Part shown: piece by piece, positions 53,538 to 57,845 of the stretch
Numbering within the stretch: position 1 is the first letter of the stretch
How the letters are laid out: each line of letters opens with the position of its first letter
NCBI RefSeq assembly: GCF_900185715.1
Contig: NZ_FYAS01000028.1
Coordinates: forward strand, 1-57,845
DNA length: 57,845 bases
DNA from: Allobosea sp. CS1GBMeth4
GTDB lineage: Bacteria; Pseudomonadota; Alphaproteobacteria; Rhizobiales; Beijerinckiaceae
Reading direction: 5' to 3'
Program-made: the position numbers and the translations under genes
The notes under the pieces: model-generated
Told to the model about the DNA's origin: nothing
Databases searched by the model: none
What the model saw: the letters and a program-made list of their open reading frames with translations, nothing else

Positions 53538-53831
53538 TCAGCGCTGCGTGGTCTTCTTCTGTCCCGGCGCGTAGCCGGAGGCTCCGGGCTTGCCCTTCAT
53601 GCTGCCGCGGGCCTGCATCTTGTGGCCCGGCGCATAGCCGGAAGCGCCCGGCTCCCCGGATACGCTGCCCTTCGATTGCATCTGCTGCCCGGGTGCGTTC
53701 GGGGCGGCGGCGCGCCCGGTGTCGGTCGTGATGGTGCCGCCCGTGCCGCTGCGCGGCGAGGGCTGCGGGGTCTGCGCCATGGCGAAAGCGGGCAGCGCGG
53801 CGAGCAGAGCTGCCAAGGCGAGCGTCTTCAT
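53538..53831 (-). CDS. small exported protein with internal repeat
   Basis: 97 residues from ATG 53831. A signal peptide (MKTLALAALLAALPAFAMA) precedes a low-complexity mature part. A unit of about 21 residues occurs twice: KGSVSGEPGASGYAPGHKMQ, then RGSMKGKPGASGYAPGQKKT. No known domain. The shared GASGYAPG core suggests a structural or stress-related periplasmic protein. It is leftward and single. The upstream 53832-54155 contains no gene. Confidence 0.7.
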   Translation of the reverse strand: MKTLALAALLAALPAFAMAQTPQPSPRSGTGGTITTDTGRAAAPNAPGQQMQSKGSVSGEPGASGYAPGHKMQARGSMKGKPGASGYAPGQKKTTQR

Positions 53832-54155
53832 GGTGTTCTCCTGATTGATTTGCCGGCTCGGCAACAAAACCCGGAGGGAGACAGCAGGGTTCCGCGTCAC
53901 CGCCGAAAACCCCGAAATGGTCATAATCCCGGCAGCCTGGCTCCGCCGCCGCATGCCGGGACGCCGGCGAGGGGAGCGGGCCCGCCCTGCCCCGCGGCGC
54001 ACGGGCGAATCAAGGAGCCGGCGGGCAGGGGGCCGCGGCCGGCGGCGCTACAAGCCGGCGGGCGCGACAGGATCCGGATCAGGATGAAGGCCGGCGTTCC
54101 AAGCCGATCGGGCCCGGGAAAGCCGGAGCGGAAACGTCAGCTGTTCGAGATGACT
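53832..54155. other. gene-free interval
   Basis: 324 bases between the repeat-containing exported protein and tRNA-Gly. Very GC-rich with scattered GGCCGGC-type runs. No start with a binding site and no family likeness in any frame. Confidence 0.5.
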
Positions 54156-54229
54156 GGAGCGGGTGAAGGGAATCGAACCCTCGTATTCAGCTTGGAAGGC
54201 TGCTGCTCTACCATTGAGCTACACCCGCG
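54156..54229 (-). tRNA. tRNA-Gly (TCC)
   Basis: 74 nt with encoded CCA. Minus strand: GCGGGTGTAGCTCAATGG at the 5' end, anticodon loop CTTCCAA (anticodon TCC) in a CAGC/GCTG stem, T-arm GGGTTCGATTCCC and 3' CACCCGCTCCA. Confidence 0.95.
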
Positions 54230-54324
54230 CCGGGCCGCCAAATTCCGCATCCGGCCGGCAGGTGTCAACCCGTCATGGCGCGGAAAGCGAGCGCGCCTAG
54301 TGAGGTGGCGCCCGAGAGGCGGCC

Positions 54325-54462
54325 TCAACCGTCGCTCAAGGCCAGCTTGCCGAGCCAGATGGCCGCGCCGGTGAACAGGCCGAGTGCCGCCCCGCCCGCC
54401 AGCGTCCCGAAGGCGAGGGCGCCGGCCGCAGCCACGGCAGTGCTGAAAAGCGCGATCCCCAT
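54325..54462 (-). CDS. very small hydrophobic protein
   Basis: 45 residues from ATG 54462, preceded by GGGGAAGGATC, a good ribosome binding site. It is almost entirely apolar and glycine/alanine-rich (GIALFSTAVAAAGALAFGTL, GLFTGAAIWLGKLAL), compatible with one or two membrane spans. It starts just past tRNA-Gly and stands alone. Small size and strong RBS make it plausible but unproven. Confidence 0.45.
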   Translation of the reverse strand: MGIALFSTAVAAAGALAFGTLAGGAALGLFTGAAIWLGKLALSDG

Positions 54463-54620
54463 GATCCTTCCCCGAGGCAAGCCTAGCGAAGCGGCGCCGG
54501 CCGGCTGCCCCCATTTGGGGGCGCGAGAGGGAAATTCGAGCCCCCACCTGCCCCACGGGCGGGCTCTGTTCCGGCCGCGCTTTCCGGAATAGCCTCCGCC
54601 GATCGAGGAGCGAGGACGAG

Positions 54621-55133
54621 ATGCCCGGCTATGTCGCCCTGCTGCGAGCGGTGAATGTCGGTGGTACCGGCAAGCTCGCAATGTCGGATCTGAAGGCGAT
54701 GTGCGAGGCCGAGGGCTTCGAGCGCGTCGAAACCTACATTGCGAGCGGCAATGTCGTGTTCGGCACGCAGGCCGGCGCCGAGCAGGTGAAGGCGGCGCTG
54801 GAAAGCCGGCTGCGCGACTATGCCGGCAAGCCGGTCGGCGTGATCGTGCGGACCGCCGGCGAGATGGCCGCGGTGCTGCGGCACAATCCCTTCCCGGACC
54901 ATCCGCCGAACCGGACGCTCGCCATCTTCCTCGATGTGCCGCCGCCGGCCGATGCGCTCGACCATGTCCGTGGCCGCGACGACGAGGAGCTGCGCCTCGG
55001 CACGCGCGAAATCTATGTCGCCTACGGCGCGGGCATGGGCCGGTCGAAGCTCAGGATCCCGGCCGCCGCGCAGGGTACCGGGCGGAACATCAACACGGTC
55101 GCCAGGCTGACGGAGATGGTGGCGGCGCTCTGA
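54621..55133 (+). CDS. DUF1697 family protein
   Basis: 170 residues from ATG 54621. It matches the DUF1697 pattern: YVALLRAVNVGGTGKLAMSD, LKAMCEAEGFERVETYIASG, NVVF, then NPFPDHPPNRTLAIFL and the C-terminal AAQGTGRNINTVARL. The family is widespread and its function is unknown. It lies between tRNA-Gly and tRNA-Tyr, both of which are on the other strand. Full length. Confidence 0.88.
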   Translation: MPGYVALLRAVNVGGTGKLAMSDLKAMCEAEGFERVETYIASGNVVFGTQAGAEQVKAALESRLRDYAGKPVGVIVRTAGEMAAVLRHNPFPDHPPNRTLAIFLDVPPPADALDHVRGRDDEELRLGTREIYVAYGAGMGRSKLRIPAAAQGTGRNINTVARLTEMVAAL

Positions 55134-55204
55134 GCGGCCCGTTTTCGCGCGCCGCGGCACCAAAGCCGGCCGATCACGTGACCTCCGCGCCGGGAGGAGC
55201 AAGG

Positions 55205-55289
55205 TGGTGGGGGAAGTAGGACTCGAACCTACGAAGGCATAGCCAGCGGATTTACAGTCCGCCCCCTTTGCCGCTCGGGACATTCCCCC
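55205..55289 (-). tRNA. tRNA-Tyr (GTA)
   Basis: 85 nt, class II with a long variable arm. Minus strand: GGGGGAATGTCCCGAGCGG, anticodon loop CTGTAAA (GTA) in GGACTGTAAATCC, T-arm TAGGTTCGAGTCCTA and 3' CTTCCCCCACCA. Confidence 0.95.
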
Positions 55290-55440
55290 GCCTTGCCGCA
55301 GGCTGGCCCGAAGGCCGGCCGCAGCCGCCTGTTTCACTTTTGTGAAGGGCGGCAGGCGCGGGCGGACTTATGGGGAGAGGGCAGCCGCCTGTCAACGCCT
55401 AAAACCGGCCGGCGACGAGCAATCGCAACGGGGCGCCGCT

Positions 55441-56019
55441 TCACTCGCCCGGCCAGGCAGCGCCCTGGCGCCGGCGCCAGGCCAATGCGGCCGGAACGAG
55501 CCCCCGGAACGGCGTGGTGCCCGGCCGCTGGATCGCGTCGGCGAGATCCGGCGGGGGATAGACCAGGGTGCGCACGCCGTGGCGATGCGTCCAGACCGGA
55601 AGCATGCCCTGGCGGGCGAACATGGCGACGGCCTGCTTGACCAGCGGGCTGCGCAGCGCCCGCGTGCCGGCGACGGGGCGGGCGACGACGCAGAAACGCG
55701 CGAACGGATTCGGGTGGCTCTCCTCGCCTTCCAGGCAGAAGATCACGCCGCAGCGGTCGGGCCTCGCCTCGTCCGGCAGGGCGTCGATGCGCCGCCACAG
55801 GCAGAACCAGCGCCGGCAGATGTCCGGCCTGGTCGCATGGATGCCGCAGCCCGTGCCGGTATTGTGGCGGCACATGATCCCCGCCGGCTTGCCAACCTCC
55901 GGGTCGACGATGCGCAGCACCTCGCAGCAGGCGACGCAGTCGCCGCAATCGCGGCCGGGCACCAGATGGTTCAGCGTCCGGCCCGAACGCATGGTGCCGG
56001 CCTCGGAGCCTTCCGCCAT
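55441..56019 (-). CDS. YkgJ-family cysteine cluster protein
   Basis: 192 residues from ATG 56019 with GGGAGG upstream. A metal-binding cysteine set is seen: CGDCVACCEVL (about residues 25-35), then CRHNTGTGCGIHATRPDICR and FCLW. The pattern is that of the zinc- or iron-chelating CxxCxxCC family (YkgJ). The C-terminal half (RTLVYPPPDLADAIQRPG) has no motif. Its function is unknown. It is 27 bases downstream of the AAA-type gene and probably in one transcript with it. Confidence 0.85.
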   Translation of the reverse strand: MAEGSEAGTMRSGRTLNHLVPGRDCGDCVACCEVLRIVDPEVGKPAGIMCRHNTGTGCGIHATRPDICRRWFCLWRRIDALPDEARPDRCGVIFCLEGEESHPNPFARFCVVARPVAGTRALRSPLVKQAVAMFARQGMLPVWTHRHGVRTLVYPPPDLADAIQRPGTTPFRGLVPAALAWRRRQGAAWPGE

Positions 56020-56046
56020 GATGCGCCTCCCGGCTGCTACGGGCGC

Positions 56047-56634
56047 TCAACCTAGATCGGATCGGGACGGGCCGGAAGCGAGAGCTCGCACGCGCTCCAG
56101 CACGAAGGCGAGGCGCGCCTCGACATCGGCGCGCGGCAATTCGACGAGGTCGTAGCCGTGATCGCGATAGGCCGCGGTCACCGCCTCATAGGTGCGCTCC
56201 GCCTCGGCGAAATCCTGCCTGCGCTCGGAGTCCTGTGCGTAGATCTCGCGCCAGGGCGGCGCGGCGAAGACGGTCCGGGCATAGCGAATCGCGCGAGCGG
56301 CCCGCTCGACATGCTCCGGCACGGCGAGCCCGCACAGCCGCAGATAGCCGATGGTATCGGGAACGCCGCGGTCGAAGAAGACGGGGCCGGCCTGCGCCTG
56401 CGCCTCGCCATGCGAGCGCATGTCGAAGCCGAGCATCAGCTCGGCGAAGAGCGCCCGGTCGCGCCAAGGCAAGGCCGGCCCGTCGATGGCGAGCTGGTCG
56501 CGGATGATCGCCCGCCCCGCTTCGGGCGCGACCCGGTGACCCGCGGCCGCGAGTGCGGCCAGCAAGGTGGTCTTGCCGGCGCCGGGCCCGCCCGTCACCA
56601 CGAACAGGCGCTCATTCGTCGTCGTCATCGGCAT
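56047..56634 (-). CDS. AAA-type ATPase (AAA_28 family)
   Basis: 195 residues from ATG 56634, which has GAGGAG three bases upstream; ATG 56628 is an alternative. Walker A is VTGGPGAGKTTLLAALAAAG. The EAGRAIIRDQL segment after it and the downstream VFFDRGVPDTIGY block are typical of AAA_28 kinases or NadR-like proteins. The C-terminal helix region ends in LAFVLERVRALASGPSR. It probably phosphorylates a small molecule. It is divergent from rlmB. Confidence 0.85.
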   Translation of the reverse strand: MPMTTTNERLFVVTGGPGAGKTTLLAALAAAGHRVAPEAGRAIIRDQLAIDGPALPWRDRALFAELMLGFDMRSHGEAQAQAGPVFFDRGVPDTIGYLRLCGLAVPEHVERAARAIRYARTVFAAPPWREIYAQDSERRQDFAEAERTYEAVTAAYRDHGYDLVELPRADVEARLAFVLERVRALASGPSRSDLG

Positions 56635-56735
56635 GGTCTCCTCGCGATGAACCAGGTGAAAATCCGGCATCCCGGCCTTCGGGCTGGCCAAGCCGGCCGC
56701 GCCGTGGCAGGGCAAGGCGTCACGTTTCCGGAGCC

Positions 56736-57527
56736 ATGATGTCCGCCCCGCCCCGCCCCCGCTCCCAGAGCCGCCACGGCCGCCCGCATCGGGAGGGCCC
56801 GCCGCCGCACCGGCCGGGCGAGATCGACGAGGCGATCCTCTACGGCGCCCATCCGGTGATCGAGGCGCTGCGCAATCCGCGCCGGCGCTTCCGCAAGCTG
56901 CTCGCCACCGAGAACGCGCTGAAGCGCCTGACCGAGGAGGTCGGCGAGCTGCCGCTCGTGCCGGAGCTGGTGCGGCCCTCGCAGATCGACCGGCTGCTGA
57001 CGCCGGACGCGGTGCATCAGGGGCTCTATCTCGTCTGCGATCCCCTGCCCTCGCCCGATCTCGACAGCCTGCCGGACGATGCGATCGTGCTGGCGCTCGA
57101 CCAGATCACCGATCCGCACAATGTCGGGGCGATCCTGCGCTCGGCCGCCGCCTTCGCGGTCGCCGCCGTGATCGTCACCATCCGGCACTCGCCGGCGGCG
57201 ACGGGCGTGCTGGCGAAATCGGCCTCCGGCGCGCTCGAGCATGTGCCGCTGATCGCGGTGAAGAATCTGGGGGATGCGCTCACGCGGCTCGGGGAGCGCG
57301 GCTTCCTGCGGCTCGGCTTCGATTCGGAGGGCGACGTCTCCTTCGACGAGGTGACGCTGCGCCGCCCGCTCGTATTGGTGATGGGCGCGGAGGGCAAGGG
57401 CCTGCGCCAGCGCTCGCGCGAGCTCTGCGACCACCTCGCCCGGCTCGACATGCCCGGCGCGATCAAGAGCCTCAACGTCTCGAACGCGACCGCGATCGCG
57501 CTCTACGCCGCGACCCGACGCGGATAG
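56736..57527 (+). CDS. rlmB: 23S rRNA (guanosine 2'-O) methyltransferase RlmB, TrmH/SpoU family
   Basis: 263 residues from ATG 56736. A basic N-terminal tail leads into the substrate domain (ILYGAHPVIEALRNPRRRFR). The knotted SPOUT catalytic domain has VLALDQITDPHNVGAILRSA with the conserved arginine, then LVLVMGAEGKGLRQRSRELC and IKSLNVSNATAIALY, the three TrmH motifs. It methylates G2251 in the P-loop of 23S rRNA. It stands next to tRNA-Tyr and tRNA-Gly, a frequent neighbourhood in this class. Confidence 0.95.
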   Translation: MMSAPPRPRSQSRHGRPHREGPPPHRPGEIDEAILYGAHPVIEALRNPRRRFRKLLATENALKRLTEEVGELPLVPELVRPSQIDRLLTPDAVHQGLYLVCDPLPSPDLDSLPDDAIVLALDQITDPHNVGAILRSAAAFAVAAVIVTIRHSPAATGVLAKSASGALEHVPLIAVKNLGDALTRLGERGFLRLGFDSEGDVSFDEVTLRRPLVLVMGAEGKGLRQRSRELCDHLARLDMPGAIKSLNVSNATAIALYAATRRG

Positions 57528-57530
57528 GCG

Positions 57531-57845
57531 TCAGCGCCGGGCGACCCGGCCGTCGCTGCCGAACCGCATCGCCCGCACGATGGGGCGGCCCCTGTAGGTC
57601 TCGATGCTGTAGAGCACCGGATCGGCCGCGGGCGGCCGCGGAATCCCGATCGCGACCGGTATCGAGGGCTCCCTCGCCGGCGGCGGCTCGCTCGCCTCGG
57701 GCAGCACGATCACAGTCTGCTGGCCGCCGGACCAGCCATAGACGCCGGGATAGCCGGCGAGGCCGGCGGGGCCGCGAGGGGCATGGCCGAAGCGCGCCGG
57801 CGGCCGCACCGGCGCGAGCCGCGGCGCCGGAGCCGACGCGCCGGC
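57531..57845 (-). CDS. hypothetical proline-rich protein, 5' end outside window
   Basis: The frame is open to the last base, so the start lies beyond the window; the GTG at 57809 is the first inside it. The visible 104 codons are proline/glycine-rich in the first half (PRGPAGLAGYPGVYGW), then VLPEASEPPPAREPSIPVAI, and end in VLYSIETYRGRPIVRAMRFG. No family was recognised. Its stop lies 3 bases beyond the convergent rlmB stop. It is likely an exported protein whose signal is cut off. Confidence 0.55.
   Translation of the reverse strand, partial: AGASAPAPRLAPVRPPARFGHAPRGPAGLAGYPGVYGWSGGQQTVIVLPEASEPPPAREPSIPVAIGIPRPPAADPVLYSIETYRGRPIVRAMRFGSDGRVARR

Noticed and set aside
54156..55289. tRNA-Gly and tRNA-Tyr as island attachment sites
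   Set aside because: No integrase or pseudogene cluster lies beside them and the flanking genes are ordinary core genes.

Overview
High-GC alphaproteobacterial chromosome, most likely Hyphomicrobiales and Bosea-like. This is inferred from gene content (class I PhaC, GlpX next to Hom, leaderless-type promoters) and from intergenic palindromes of a type common in that order. The window splits at a tRNA-Gln(CTG) gene (27570-27643). To its left lies about 27 kb of accessory DNA with an integrase remnant, an IS3 remnant and many broken genes. To its right lies ordinary core genome.

Left part. 1-2757 is a patchwork of five partial genes: a TPR protein, an IS3 transposase tail, an oligopeptide-binding-protein tail, a DppB-type permease missing its end, and a cysteine synthase missing its start. 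2754-12897 is a nine-gene leftward operon: amine oxidase, LLM monooxygenase, two amino-acid binding proteins, a fused permease-ATPase, GNAT acetyltransferase, M20 deacylase and two more LLM monooxygenases. It is read away from a CysB-like LysR regulator and a DUF3088 gene. A second rightward cluster (15050-18647) holds a paralogous GNAT, two more LLM enzymes and a flavin reductase. Together these look like uptake, N-acetylation, oxidative C-S cleavage and deacetylation of an S-substituted cysteine or related sulfur compound, the same logic as the yxe and ytm operons of Bacillus subtilis. The substrate is unknown. Next come an SGNH hydrolase, a partly decayed copper or metal locus (Spy-like protein, multicopper oxidase, small membrane proteins, three pseudogenes), a TrmB-RidA-MFS module, and the truncated integrase beside tRNA-Gln.

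Right part. Core genes include glpK, a Ppx/GppA phosphatase, rlmE, a MacAB-like efflux system under a TetR regulator with a doubled palindromic operator, glpX, hom, an aminotransferase, phaC, a FadL-like porin, an FAH-family enzyme, argC, speB, an SDR, a TRAP transporter with fused DctQM, tRNA-Gly, tRNA-Tyr and rlmB.

The most interesting signal is upstream of argC. A promoter appears to start transcription at the AUG of a 19-codon ORF containing three consecutive arginine codons. Just after its stop codon lies a segment that can pair with, and disrupt, an intrinsic terminator 60 nt before argC. This is the architecture of a ribosome-mediated attenuator sensing arginine. Other notable points are a 9-bp-arm palindrome in front of the sulfur operon, two inverted copies of a dispersed palindromic repeat, and the island boundary at tRNA-Gln.
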